From Metaphire vulgaris (lineage: Eukaryota; Annelida; Clitellata; Crassiclitellata; Megascolecidae): a DNA stretch of 64,000 bases. Location: assembly GCA_018105865.1 (NCBI GenBank), contig CM030842.1:10229323-10293322 (forward strand), written 5' to 3'. Of the stretch, positions 22,632-34,236 are shown piece after piece. A program made the position numbers and the translations under genes. The notes under the pieces were generated by a model that saw only the letters and a program-made list of their open reading frames with translations, did not search any database and was not told the origin of the DNA. The first letter of the stretch is position 1. Every line of letters begins with the position of its first letter.

Positions 22632-25600
22632 ATGATGACCCAAGCTATGGAGCCTGAACCAGATGATTTGAAGTGTCTCATGGACATGGACGATGAGACA
22701 ACAGGAATCATTGAACATAATTCACTGTTAGAGACATTGATAGATAAAGAACTGTCACTTAAAGTGAAGGCTGATGATAAGCACCGTAGGCGGGCTATCG
22801 ATCATTACAACCCGTACGAGGATAGTTTCCGTGGATTCGGGCGAGGATGGGCACCCGAAAGTTCCCGCAGTAAAGCAAGGCTTGAGTCATTGTCTCAAGA
22901 AAGAAGGGTTCCATTGAGTCGGGATCAACTAGAGTCAGTGAAGGCGAAGATGAAAGATATTAACTTCGAACCAGGGTTAGTGAGCACCAGTGCACGTCCA
23001 AAACGGACGAGTAAACAACTGCCTCCAACACCGGAAAGAAGTGCAGATACACCGAGGTTTGAATTAGAAAAAACGGAGGAACTAGGATCATGGCGTGAAG
23101 CTGTCAAGCGCACGCCGATGAAGCCAAATAAGTTTGACGGTACAATACCGTTGGAGACGTTCATACGTCAGTTCGAGGTCTGTGCCAGGTACAACGAGTG
23201 GACAGACGTGGATAAGGGAGCTTTTTTGCAGTGTGCTTTGGAAAAGGGTCCAGCACAGCTGTTATGGGATTTTGGGGCTCGAGAGGATGTAACGTACAAG
23301 GAGTTGATAGCAAGACTAAGACAAAGGTACGGATTAGAAGCGCAGCAGGAGACTTTTAGAACGCAGCTGCGGTGCCGGAAGCAAGGATACAAGGAGAGCT
23401 TGGCTGACTTGTTACATGATATAAGGAAGCTTACAGCGTTGGCTTTTCCCGGACCGATAAATGACACGACCGAGATAGTGGCAAGAGATGCTTTTCTAGA
23501 AGCGATGTGGGATAAGGAGCTTTCGCTCAAAGTCAGGGAGAGAGAGCCACGGTCTTTAGACGAGACGTATAGGGTGGCGTTGAGGTTAGAAAGCTACAAG
23601 AGAGCAGCCGAGGAAGTGCCCGCAAATGCGAGAAGACACCCGGATAATCAGCGGCAGGTTAGAGCCACGAACGAAGAGAGTGCGACAGAGCAACTGATGA
23701 AGCAGGTGAGAGACTTCATGTCGGAACAGAAGCTTAGCATGGAGAAATGGCAAGCTAATATGGAACGACAGTTGTTAAGGGCAGAAGGTGCAGTGCCCAG
23801 ACAGACGAGAGAACACGTGCAAACCAGAGATGCGGCAGTCACGGTGCCGAAAACGATAAATTATGGCAATCAAAGGAATCGACCTGAGTTCAATTGGAAG
23901 AGTAAAGTGCAGTGTTATAAGTGCCAGGGCGTTGGACATCTAGCAAAAGAGTGCAGAAGGACTGGAAGCACAGCACCCAGGAGGATAATTGAGAACCGAA
24001 GCATAGTAAGAATGACCGGAGGGAAGTGCAAGAAAAGATCAGTGTATATCAAAGGTATAATTAACGACCAAGAGCAGAAGTGCCTTATTGACACGGGTTC
24101 TGAGGTAAGCTTGTTACCAGAGAGTTTAGCAGAAGGATTGAGGCTAGATCCAGCACCTCAGGTGTTGCGAGCAGCAAATGGAAGTGAGATAACGGTGGTC
24201 GGACAGGTGACAATACCTGTGAGATTTGCTCGGAAGTGTCGAAGGGACGTTAACTTCATTGTATGCGAACAAGTAACGGAAATACTCTTGGGAATGGATT
24301 TTCTCATGGAGAACCACTGTTGGATTAATTTCGCTAATGCTGCGGTATATATCGGAAGAAGAAGAATACCATCGATAACACAGACTAGTACACTTCAGTG
24401 CAGACGAGTGCAAGTAGCTGAGAAGATAGTGATCCCTCCTAAGTCAGAAATGGACGTGCCGATAAGAGTAGTACAAGGTGCAAGGCAAGATAGGTCATCG
24501 TCAGCTTGGATGACTGAGTACCGAGAGATTAAGTCCGGGGTGCACGCAGCAAGAGTCGTATTAGGAGGTGCGAACGTAGCTACCGTGAGGGTGATGAACT
24601 TGAATGATGCACCCGCGGTGCTGTACCAGAATGATAATTTGGGCACCGTACACCCTGTGGAAGTACTAGAGAGCCAAAAGTCGACTAGAGTGGAAGACAC
24701 GCCAATGTCAAAAGCGATGGAAGCTGTGAAAGGAATGTTGAGTGAATCTGAGACCGAGGTTCCAGACAAGAGCAAAGTCGAGTTGCAGTTACTATTGCTT
24801 GAATATATCGATGTGTTCTCGCTGGACGAGAATGATTTAGGACACTGCAAGGTTACCCAACACAAGATCGATACAGGCACGGCAAACCCAATTCGACAAT
24901 CGTTAAGGTCTCAACCTCGTTTACATCGGGAAGTTATAGATGAACAAGTGGACAGAATGTTACAGGATGGGTTGATAGAGCCAGCTCAAAGTGACTGGGC
25001 GTCAAACGTAGTGCTGGTGCGGAAGAAAGATGGCACCATGAGGTTTTGTTTGGATTATAGAGCACTAAATTCTGTAACAAGGGGAGACGCTTATCCTTTA
25101 CCCAGGATAGTAGATTGCTTGGACACGTTGGCAGGTGCAAGGTGGTTCAGTACGCTCGACTTACGAAGCGGGTACCATCAAATTGAGATGAGTGCCACCG
25201 ATGCCGATAAGACGACTTTTGTGACTAGACGAGGTGCATTTAGATGGAAAGTAATGCCAATGGGATTGTGCGGAGCCACAGCGACTTTCCAACGCACCAT
25301 GGACATAGTCCTATCAGGACTCAACTTCTTTAAGTGCTTAGTATATTTGGACGACGTGATAGTGTTCTCGGAGACACCGGAACAACACGTCGAAAGGTTA
25401 CGACAAGTGTTAGAACGATTAAGAGAAGCGCATTTGAAGTTAAAGCCCGAGAAGTGCAAGCTAATGCGTCAGGAGGTACATTTCCTGGGACATGTTGTAT
25501 CAGGCAATGGGGTCGCTACGGATCCAGAGAAGGTGACTAAGGTCCAGAATTGGCCCAGACCCAAGTGTTTGAAAGAACTACGAGCGTTTATGGGTCTGTG

Positions 25601-27662
25601 TTCGTACTACAGGAAGTTTGTACCGGGTTTTTCAAAGATAGCAGCACCATTGTCAGAACTGACGAAGAAGAACGTGAGATTCCATTGGGACGAACCACAG
25701 CAAAAAGCTTTTGAGGAACTCAAACAGAGATTGACGACTGCACCCGTGTTAGGATTACCGTTAGATGACGAAGAGTATATACTGGATACAGACGCTTCTG
25801 ATACAGCTATAGGAGCAGTCCTATCACAAAGACAGAATGGAGTAGAAAGAGTGCTGGCGTTTGGCAGTCGATTACTGTCCAACGCAGAAAAGAATTACTG
25901 TGTGACCCGGAGAGAGTTGCTGGCAGTCGTGTACTTCGTGAAGTACTATCGAGCCTACCTGTTGGGGAAACCCTTTTTGTTGCGTACAGATCACGCAGCA
26001 CTTCAGTGGCTTAACAGAACTCCAGAACCGATAGGGCAACAGGCCAGGTGGCAAGAGTGCTTGTCGGAATATAAGTTCGAGATAAAGCACCGACCGGGTG
26101 CGAGCCACGCAAACGCAGATGCATTGTCACGGCGACCCGAGGAAACAAGCACCCAAGTAGTGGCCACGGTGCAGGTAGAATTAAACGATACAGTGCTTGC
26201 AGAAGAACAGAAGCGAGATCCGTTTATTGTGAAGTTGCGAGATTGGATACAAAACGGAGCACCGGATCTTCTTCAAATATTGTCAGAAGATGAGAAGACA
26301 AAAGCGTTGTGGCACCAGAAGGATCAGTTAACATTGGAGAACGATCTATTATATCGAGTGAACGTGGAAGGACAACGCCAGTTGTTAATTCCTAAGAACT
26401 TGAGAGAAGACTTCTTGAAAAGAGCTCACACTGGCATGACAGGTGGACACCTGGGAATAAGGCGAACGAGGTTTCAGGTGAGAAGAAGAGCTTATTGGCC
26501 AGGGTGGTCCAAAGACACAGAGAGGTTTTGTTTAAAGTGCACAGAGTGCCAGAGGTATCGTCAAGGGCGAGCACCTAGGAATGCGAAGTTGAACCCTATA
26601 CCCTGTGGAGCACCATGGGAGATTGTAGCCATGGATGTGACTGGCCCACACCCTAAGAGCCGCAATGGAAATATCTATATACTGACGATTCAGGATCATT
26701 TCTCAAAGTTTATCGAAGCAGTGCCTATGAGAAATCAAGAGGCAGAAACCATAGCGAGGATCTTTATTGAAAAGATATGTATAGTGTATGGAACACCATT
26801 AAGACTGTTGTCGGACAGAGGACCAGCCTTTGAGTCGCTAGTGTTCAAGGAGATGTGCAGAATACTAGGAATAGATAAAGTGAGAACAACTAGCTATGAG
26901 CCGAGGACCAATGGCCTCATGGAACGATATCACCGAACCATGAATTCAATGCTAGGTAAGATGGTACAAGAAAACCATAGGAACTGGGATGAGGTGTTAC
27001 CCTTGACTACAGCTGCATATCGAGCTTCGGTGCATGAGTGCACAGGGTATACACCAAACTATTTATTGTTCGGTCGAGAGAACCGAATGCCGATAGATCT
27101 GATATATGGTCCAGTGCCACAGAGCACCCAGATGCCATACATCGACTACATAGAAGATTTGAAGGAGAAATTCACCGACGCTTACGCAGTTGTGAGGGAA
27201 AATCTAAAGACAGAAGCGAAGCGACGCAAAGACAAGTACGACCTGAGAGTGCGTCAAAAGAGTTTTTCAGTGGGTGATGAAGTATGGATATTCGTGCCCA
27301 GAAGAAGGAGAGGGTTGTACCCTAAATGGCAGAAATTCTATGAGGGCCCTTACATCGTCTTGGAACGTACAGGACCGCTCAATTTCCGAGTGCAGAAGAA
27401 GCCACGGGGGAAAATCTTCGTAACGCACTTGGATAAGATGTTGTTGTACAAGTCCCGTGAAGAGAAGAATGCATTGACAGAAGACGAAACTAGGCACCTT
27501 ATGGAGTCAGTTTCAGAAAGAGAACCGAGGAACTTAATCGACAGAGCACCCGCAGAACCAGAGGAAGAACACATAGAAGTACCCGAGAGACTTGGAGAAT
27601 CAGAAGTCAGACAGCAAAGACCTCAAAGAAGGAGAAGGAGGCCAGCCAGATATAATGATTAA
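22632..27662 (+). CDS. Gag-Pol polyprotein of a Ty3/Gypsy retrotransposon
   Basis: Encodes the structural and replication proteins of the surrounding element as one 1676-residue ORF with no gag/pol frameshift. Domains in order: Gag capsid-like region about 170-300; CCHC zinc knuckle with C428, C431, H436, C441; aspartic protease with DTGS at 487-490; reverse transcriptase with LDLRSGYHQI (D843) and YLDD at 905-908; RNase H with acidic residues D1054 and D1120; integrase zinc-binding H1266, H1273, C1303, C1306; integrase core D1335, D1395, E1431 (D,D35E spacing); GPY-type motif (FYEGPY) near 1573; Arg-rich C-terminus. No chromodomain is evident. All catalytic residues are present, so the product may be functional. 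The start is the first of two adjacent Met codons after a long leader. The clade within Ty3/Gypsy is unassigned. Confidence 0.95.
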   Translation: MMTQAMEPEPDDLKCLMDMDDETTGIIEHNSLLETLIDKELSLKVKADDKHRRRAIDHYNPYEDSFRGFGRGWAPESSRSKARLESLSQERRVPLSRDQLESVKAKMKDINFEPGLVSTSARPKRTSKQLPPTPERSADTPRFELEKTEELGSWREAVKRTPMKPNKFDGTIPLETFIRQFEVCARYNEWTDVDKGAFLQCALEKGPAQLLWDFGAREDVTYKELIARLRQRYGLEAQQETFRTQLRCRKQGYKESLADLLHDIRKLTALAFPGPINDTTEIVARDAFLEAMWDKELSLKVREREPRSLDETYRVALRLESYKRAAEEVPANARRHPDNQRQVRATNEESATEQLMKQVRDFMSEQKLSMEKWQANMERQLLRAEGAVPRQTREHVQTRDAAVTVPKTINYGNQRNRPEFNWKSKVQCYKCQGVGHLAKECRRTGSTAPRRIIENRSIVRMTGGKCKKRSVYIKGIINDQEQKCLIDTGSEVSLLPESLAEGLRLDPAPQVLRAANGSEITVVGQVTIPVRFARKCRRDVNFIVCEQVTEILLGMDFLMENHCWINFANAAVYIGRRRIPSITQTSTLQCRRVQVAEKIVIPPKSEMDVPIRVVQGARQDRSSSAWMTEYREIKSGVHAARVVLGGANVATVRVMNLNDAPAVLYQNDNLGTVHPVEVLESQKSTRVEDTPMSKAMEAVKGMLSESETEVPDKSKVELQLLLLEYIDVFSLDENDLGHCKVTQHKIDTGTANPIRQSLRSQPRLHREVIDEQVDRMLQDGLIEPAQSDWASNVVLVRKKDGTMRFCLDYRALNSVTRGDAYPLPRIVDCLDTLAGARWFSTLDLRSGYHQIEMSATDADKTTFVTRRGAFRWKVMPMGLCGATATFQRTMDIVLSGLNFFKCLVYLDDVIVFSETPEQHVERLRQVLERLREAHLKLKPEKCKLMRQEVHFLGHVVSGNGVATDPEKVTKVQNWPRPKCLKELRAFMGLCSYYRKFVPGFSKIAAPLSELTKKNVRFHWDEPQQKAFEELKQRLTTAPVLGLPLDDEEYILDTDASDTAIGAVLSQRQNGVERVLAFGSRLLSNAEKNYCVTRRELLAVVYFVKYYRAYLLGKPFLLRTDHAALQWLNRTPEPIGQQARWQECLSEYKFEIKHRPGASHANADALSRRPEETSTQVVATVQVELNDTVLAEEQKRDPFIVKLRDWIQNGAPDLLQILSEDEKTKALWHQKDQLTLENDLLYRVNVEGQRQLLIPKNLREDFLKRAHTGMTGGHLGIRRTRFQVRRRAYWPGWSKDTERFCLKCTECQRYRQGRAPRNAKLNPIPCGAPWEIVAMDVTGPHPKSRNGNIYILTIQDHFSKFIEAVPMRNQEAETIARIFIEKICIVYGTPLRLLSDRGPAFESLVFKEMCRILGIDKVRTTSYEPRTNGLMERYHRTMNSMLGKMVQENHRNWDEVLPLTTAAYRASVHECTGYTPNYLLFGRENRMPIDLIYGPVPQSTQMPYIDYIEDLKEKFTDAYAVVRENLKTEAKRRKDKYDLRVRQKSFSVGDEVWIFVPRRRRGLYPKWQKFYEGPYIVLERTGPLNFRVQKKPRGKIFVTHLDKMLLYKSREEKNALTEDETRHLMESVSEREPRNLIDRAPAEPEEEHIEVPERLGESEVRQQRPQRRRRRPARYND

Positions 27663-27962
27663 ATTGCAGATAAAGAAGCGAAGAAGAAAGAGTTCATCTA
27701 AAGAAGAAGACTTTTTGTGATTAATTATGACGTGTTACGATGTTAATTGTTTTATGGACCATTGACTTTTGTTATAACTTGAAATGTTAAATATTTAATG
27801 TTGACTATTTTTAATTGTATTGTTTTAAAATGTCGCTGATGTAAAACGCTGTGTTATGTAATTGCATTAGTTGTAGCAACTTGTCAACACGCATTGTTCC
27901 CCACACACTGTTATATTAATAAATGAGGGATGGGGTCCATCCCGACGGAAAGTCCGGGGTAA
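27663..27962 (+). other. 3' region of the LTR retrotransposon
   Basis: Non-coding sequence between the gag-pol stop and the 3' LTR. It includes AATAAA at 27918-27923, which precedes rather than lies in the LTR. The only purine-rich candidate for plus-strand priming is CGGAAAGTCCGGGG just before the LTR, and it is interrupted by pyrimidines. Confidence 0.6.
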
Positions 27963-29044
27963 TGTGGAGAAATCATATAATAATTAAGTACAATTAAATC
28001 TAGGGCCAAAAAAGGGCATTAATAATTAATAAGTAGCCAGACTATAGATAGGTAGCAAGAGCGCATGAATATTAATGATAAGGTAGCCTGGAGTCCGATA
28101 GTATGATGTGAGGCTAGTGGGTGGCCCGAGCGGTAGTAAGGCATCGAAGCAGTGTACGATGAATGAGGCTCGGCCTTATGGGAGAGGTGGTAGTAGATGA
28201 CTGAGAGCCTATCCAGCCAGTCCGAAACAGTATAAATAGCGACCCTTTCTCAGATCGTGACCGATTGCCGAGGCGGCGTGTGTTGGAAAGGGATAGAAGG
28301 TAAGATTCCCTTTGAGATCCCGGTACCAGGTGGTACCGAAGGCCGATAGTAGAGGCGTATAGGTAGTAAGTCCCCTTGAGATCCCGGTACCAGGCAGTAC
28401 CGAAGGAGGAAGGAAGGAAGGATCCCGGTACCAGGCGGTACCGACGAAGGCGGAAGGCAGGATTCCGGTACCAAGCGGTACCGAAGACGACGGAAGGCAG
28501 GAGCGGTGACAGGTAGTAACCGCTGTGAGAGTAGAAGGTGCCAGGTGGTACCTGACATTGAAGTTAGGAGGTACCAAGCGGTACCCGCCCCTGAGATAAA
28601 GGAGAGACGGTACCGGCGGTGGTGACTGCGAGAGAAGGGGAAGAGGCGTTAGCGGTACACGGTAGAGGATAGTCAGAGCAGCGGTACCGGCTGAGAAGGT
28701 AGAGGTACCAGCGGTACCGGCTGACGAAAGGAGAGGTACCAGTTGTATCAGTCGAAGCAAGGAGACGGTACCAACCGTGAAAGCAGAGAAGTCATTAGCA
28801 AGAGTTATAGGCTAGCAATAGCTAGAGAAGGAAGGAAAGTATCAGTAAAAGGAGATACAAGGTATCTGAGAGCAGGAACGAGGGAAGAAAGGACTGAGAA
28901 CTGAGAACTGATAAACCCTAGAGCCAAAAAGCCTAGGTCGAGCGCCACGAGCCTAGAGAGCTAATAATAGACAGATAATTGATAAACACTGTGCACGAAG
29001 CCAGGTGAGGTCATCTGGTAAAGTCATAGCCTGGTTTCGCCACA
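27963..29044 (+). repeat. 3' LTR
   Basis: Copy of 21342-22425 with one C lost from a C run (about 28374), one G lost from AGGGAAGG (about 28412) and G to A at 29003. The following GTAA is the target duplication. Confidence 0.95.
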
Positions 29045-29204
29045 GTAAAAGGCCAAATTTATTTGCTATCTGCGGATTCGGATCCTCCGCGGTTCCTTAT
29101 ATCGGAAACGCTCGCGGATGCGGATCCTACGCGGATCCAAACCTCGCGGAACTGGATTATCCGCGGTCCAAAAATTGTTGGAGCCGCACATCTCCGATTG
29201 CTAC

Positions 29205-30839
29205 AAACGACTTGCGCACAAGATTTCCCGCCGTCGCGAATGACATGCGCCAGCGTCTTTCAGACGCAGTCATATGACTCATCTATATTAAATCAGATTA
29301 TATGCACAAATATTGTAGCCCCTTTGTGTGCAAGCTTTCTAAACATCTTTAGCACACTTAGCATGTAGAAATTAGATGTCACAACGATCATGCGTTTTGA
29401 ACGCACAGGACATTAGCATGGCTTCATAGTAGAATGCCGAACTTCATGATTGTATGATTTAATAATTTCACGAGCCAAACGAATCTCAGTAATATATGAC
29501 GAAATGGTTGATATCGATTGCACCTGGACTTATGCCATCCAGTGCAGTTTGCTCGTTGCGTCCGGAGACGCACCCATGGACGTTGCGTGCGCACACTTGG
29601 ACAAACATCAACCAATCTGCTTCAGCTGTTAAATGTTGTTTTTCATTCCTAGATAGGCCTATGTGTGAATGAATGTGTGTGTTCGTCTGTATATTTCCGC
29701 ATTTGTCCACGTGCCTATTTCCTGTATGTTTACCTCCATTTTCACCGCAGTGTCGATATCGAGACGCCCTCACAAATTTTTGCTCAGTTGTTTGGATAGA
29801 TCGACATGTGATACATTAAGAATCCACATCGATTTTGAAGTGCACTACAACTCGCTCCGGTCTCCTACGCCGCTGTCAGTACCAATCACTGGCAATCAGA
29901 CAGTTTGATTCATGTACATAGGATACTAGTTTAAATATTGTGTATAGACAAGTGTTTATTTAGACTAACTATAAGATTATTGTGCAGATATGTCAACCAA
30001 TAATTATTATCCATTTAACCAGCACCACTTATATCGCGAAGGCTTATTTGCCAGCTGTTACGGTGGTTGCTTAAGAGTGTGCTGCTCATTGAACCGTATG
30101 TACTGCAGCCTTTGCTTAAAAGACATTCGGAATAAGAAATCTGATAATATATGAGCGTATCTGGAGTTCCTGTCTACGTCGGGTAAAAGTGCTGTAGGGT
30201 GATAATTTGTAACATGGATAAAACAGTCAGTTTCTCATGACATTTCTCCTATGTCCTATTGTCAATCTCTGTGTCTGCCTGTCTATTTGTCTACTTCTCT
30301 CTTTCATGCTATCGATCCTTGGCATTGTATCATCACTACTAAAAACGCAGATCAAATGTCGTTTCATGAAAGGTCAATAGTTATTCCTGGGACACGGTTC
30401 GTGGAGATGTCTGCTATTGACTACTACTTTAATATGTATCTAATGACATATATCGTGTGTCAAGAGCAGTGCATTTGTAGTCTACTGTGCTTATGCTGAC
30501 GTTGACAGAAGAGGATGTCAACAATTAGACTGAGTTAATGCTTTCACGGCGTCTGCTTTCAATATCAGACTAAACCTCATTTGGATTGGCAAGTCTGTTT
30601 TCTTTGGGCAGCAGCAGAGATGGTACGATGCTCTCATTCTGAGTACAAACAGACCAATTTGTTTATAATAATTATTAATTATGTAATGATATTGTCGCGT
30701 TTATCCTCACGATGCTTTTGGTCAGTCTATTTTGCTGTCATCAATTTATGTAAAAATTATAGCAGCAGCAGCAGGTGTAATAGTAACTTTAGTCGAATTA
30801 ATAGTGGTAGTAGTAGCTTGGTAGCAACAGCATCATGGT
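29205..30839. other. No gene recognised
   Basis: No element or exon that I can support. A short (CAG)n/(TAG)n-like stretch lies at about 30762-30815. Open frames up to 97 codons have no family signature. Confidence 0.5.
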
Positions 30840-32690
30840 GCATTGGATCGACCTTCTTGAGGTGCACCCCGTGAGTACCCAATCTATTGGGGGGAAACTA
30901 GCGATCCTTCCTCGCCGATTGAATCCACATGGATTCCAGTCACTTTCAAAGCCAGCAACAAGCAGCTCCTGACAGCTTCCAAGCTGTTGGTTCTGCTCTC
31001 CGAGTCCTCCAACCAAATGTTGAGGGGCTGTCCTCTGCTCTTACTGGTCGACTGGCCATACAGCACAAGGCAGATGTTATCTGCCTACAAGAAACACACA
31101 TTACAGTCGATGAGGCTACTCGATTCACCGTCAGTGGATTTGACCTAAGATGCTGTGATCTCCACCCGGACCACGACCGAGCCACCTACGTCAAATCGGA
31201 TCTTGCAGACGTCTACTACGTTGCCTGCTGCTCAGCCTTTTATGACTCCATTAGTATTGGAATTATTCAGCTTGTCAACGTGTACAACTACAAGCCTTCC
31301 AGCGCCTCGTGGGACGATGAGGTCCTGCCCAGCCCGAATCATCCAGTCGTCTACGTCGGGGATTTTAATTGTCTTCACCAATACCGGGGACAGCCTACTC
31401 ATTCACTTGTGCTGACGGATCCATCCCGGCAGACTGGGCTTCTGCGAACGACCTCTCTCTATTAAACGATCCCAAGCATCCAGGCTCTTTTCACAGCGCT
31501 AGATGGAGCAAAGACTCGTCGCCTGACCTGTGCTGGATTAGCTCAGTCAATGGCCGAGCCTTTCTCTCTACGAGACAAGTCCTCAAGGACTTCCCGCATA
31601 GTCATCACCGCCCAGCTATCATTCATATTACCATTGATCCCGTGCTCTGAGAAACTGAGATGGAATTTTCGGAAAGCAAACTGGTGTCTGTTCAGCGATC
31701 TTACCAACACATCAATCTCTGCAATCCTAATTAACTCTATCTCCAGTGAATACTCCTACAAGCGCTTCCGCCAAGCCATCTTCAACGCAGCTTCCCAAGC
31801 TATTCCTCGGGGGAGACGCACTAACCTACACGCCTTGTCTTGACGCAAGACTGACCGACTCCACATGGGGCGCGAGCGCTTCCACGTTACGAACATCAGC
31901 ACTGGCATTATGATATTCCATCGCAGAATGCTGTGCCCTGGTATGGTGCCATGAAGTCCTCACGTCCACTTGATCGATTCCAAATTGAACTCCTCCATGA
32001 GGACAATCTCTGGAACCATCTGGTCCACTTCGGTTCCTTGGTTGTCAGTTCTTAGCAACATCATCGCCCTGCCAGCCATCCGTCGTGGCACTGCAGCGTC
32101 TAAGCTCACTGCCCTCATTAATGCCCGACCGGACCTACCAATATATACGCGGACATCTTTGACCACCCCGCCCAACGTCTCGTTACCCAATCTGGTTTCC
32201 CACGCCCATACTGAACTTCTCTGTACCAGACTCTTGGAAAGAGAGTTGGCAGTCTGCTGAGGTAATGAACAACCACCTCATTACAGACCCCTGCAAGCGC
32301 CAACCTGGCTTTGACCTAGTACGCTATGATAGGGTCCACCTCAATCGCTATCGTACAGGCCATGGCCGGTGTGCCGCTATGCTCCACCGCTAAGGAACCA
32401 GAGACGACCCTAACTGTCCCTGCGGCAACAGACAGACTATGAACCACAGAGTATAAATGACTGCCACCTCTCCGATTCAAAGGAGGGCTTGAAACTCTGC
32501 ATCAGACTCAACCTGACGCTGTTGAGTGGCTGCGAAAGAAAGGCATACGCTAGAAGAAGAAGAAAAAGAAGAGGAGGAGGAGGAAGATTAATAAGAAGAC
32601 AAATGGAAATCGTCTCCCATCTATTACAGTAGCGCACGCTATCCGCTGCGAAAGAAAGGCATACGCTAGAAGAAGCAACAACAGCAGCAG
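30840..32690 (+). pseudogene. Jockey-like LINE, frameshifted and internally deleted
   Basis: The frame at 30929-31465 encodes an APE-type endonuclease start: LRVLQPNVEGL, then ADVICLQETHI (the ..QET.. metal site), then VVYVGDFNCLH (GDFN motif). A frameshift near 31370-31420 moves the C-terminal part to another frame (PDLCWISS, then HHRPAIIHITI). Next comes RWNFRKANW, typical of the linker before the RT. The RT core is missing. The 3' part (about 32300-32550) resumes with RTGHGRCAAMLHR, then CPCG-RQTMNHRV and EWLRKKG, a zinc-knuckle-like LINE tail. Stops and shifts make it non-functional. Confidence 0.75.
32529..32675 (+). repeat. Duplicated 31-bp LINE 3' terminus
   Basis: The 31-bp LINE end starting GCTGCGAAAGAAAGGCATAC occurs exactly at 32529-32559 and 32645-32675, separated by a GA-rich tail and ~50 bp. 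It may be a second, extremely 5'-truncated insertion or a slippage product. Confidence 0.8.
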
Positions 32691-32709
32691 CAGCAGCAGC
32701 AGCAGTAGT

Positions 32710-33041
<332 letters not shown>

Positions 33042-33476
33042 TACTGTTGTTGTTGTTGTAATACTAGGCTACTAGCAGTAGTGGGAGTATAGCTGTTGTT
33101 GCGATAGTGTTGGTAGTAGGGCCTAGTAAATACTAGATAAGATGCGAGATTGAATTATGAGAATAAATACAAAGAACAGACAGACGACAAAGAAGAGGGA
33201 GATGAATTGAATGAAGAGGAAGAAGGCAAGTGCATATTAAGGTGGTCTGCATAGTTTCTGTTATACTAAAATGGTAGATATCACATAACGTACAGTGAAT
33301 CAGCAACACGGCTGTAATGGATCAGTAGAGATAAGAACACAATGGGCTATTGACCAAACAGCATGCAGTTGACATTTACGAAAGTTGGGAGTCAAAAGAG
33401 AATAACATCAAAGGTTACTCGTTAAGTAAATGGTCGCAGAAAGCAAACAAAGACGACGTGACAAGACACTCCGTTC

Positions 33477-33547
<71 letters not shown>

Positions 33548-34037
33548 GGTCTCATTTTCTTTCAGTCCATCGAGCGACACTATTCCGCTGAAACGAGACA
33601 CTGCAGAACCCGATCAGATGTCGACAGAGTACCTGACTATCGTTACTTCTTGCGACGTTAGAAGAAAGCAAGACTAATGAAAGCCAGCAAGGGTAAAAAG
33701 ACCCTGAGGCAGAGATTTCCTGACACACACATACACACACATACGCACACACACGTCAGGTTGTCTGCCATACATGTTCGTAGTTCATTCTTTAAAATGT
33801 CAGTCGTCTTCGGTTAGGTCATGACGTCCTTTCACAGTAGCTCTGACAACGGCAGGGGAACGTATAGTATACGCTATACAGACACAGAAATGCTTAAGCT
33901 AAATATTAAGGAACTTAAATTATATAATGACTTAAAAGAATGAATCGCCTTAAAGTTTTTCTGTTTGCAAACAGACATAAGATATGAACAATATTTTGGG
34001 ATTCCTATGATAGAACTATTTATACACGGACATAGAT
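33042..34037. other. No gene recognised; contains (CT)n
   Basis: A pure CT run lies at 33479-33541. The rest has no supportable gene. Confidence 0.5.
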
Positions 34038-34045
34038 TTTGAAAG

Positions 34046-34228
34046 CAGTGACGGCTCCACAGAAAGGGGCCTGGGGACCCGTGCCCCCTATTGAGTGCCT
34101 GCCCCCAGTGACCCCCTTGTTGGGACCCTATACTTAATACTACATACCTAACAACAAATGGTTGGCCCCCACAATTAAAAGTTGCCACCCCAATGCCCCC
34201 CACTTGCCAAATCCGGGAGCCGCCACTG
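34046..34228. mobile_element. 183-bp MITE with perfect 8-bp target duplication
   Basis: Ends CAGTGACGGCTCC and GGGAGCCGCCACTG are inverted with one mismatch. The 8-mer tttgaaag is exact at 34038-34045 and 34229-34236. The interior is rich in C runs and non-coding. A truncated inverted relative is at 18083-18175. hAT-type by duplication length and TIR. Confidence 0.85.
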
Positions 34229-34236
34229 TTTGAAAG

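Larger units (their letters stand above)
21342..29044 (+). mobile_element. Complete Ty3/Gypsy LTR retrotransposon
   Basis: The element has LTRs of 1084 bp (21342-22425) and 1082 bp (27963-29044), both starting TGTGG and ending CCACA. By eye they differ by one substitution and two 1-bp indels. A 4-bp target duplication GTAA occurs at 21338-21341 and 29045-29048. Between the LTRs are a leader, one uninterrupted gag-pol ORF (22632-27662) and a 300-bp 3' region. The domain order protease-RT-RNase H-integrase identifies Ty3/Gypsy (Metaviridae) rather than Copia. Near-identical LTRs and an intact ORF indicate a recent insertion. It lies inside a ~1.4-kb hAT-like element. Confidence 0.95.
20088..29196. 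mobile_element. hAT-like element (CAGAGATGCGCGGAT family) split by an LTR retrotransposon
   Basis: The left end is CAGAGATGCGCGGATCGCGG. The right end reads, on the minus strand, CGGAGATGTGCGGCTCC. The 8-mer attgctac is exact at 20080-20087 and 29197-29204 (the identity extends two bases further left). Subterminal zones on both sides are rich in GCGGAT/ATCCGC (20095-20205 and 29072-29165). After removing the LTR element and one 4-bp duplication the hAT is about 1.4 kb. The interior 20479-20753 is homologous to 4426-4717 in the other CAGAGATG-ended element. No transposase is recognised, so it is non-autonomous. Confidence 0.75.
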
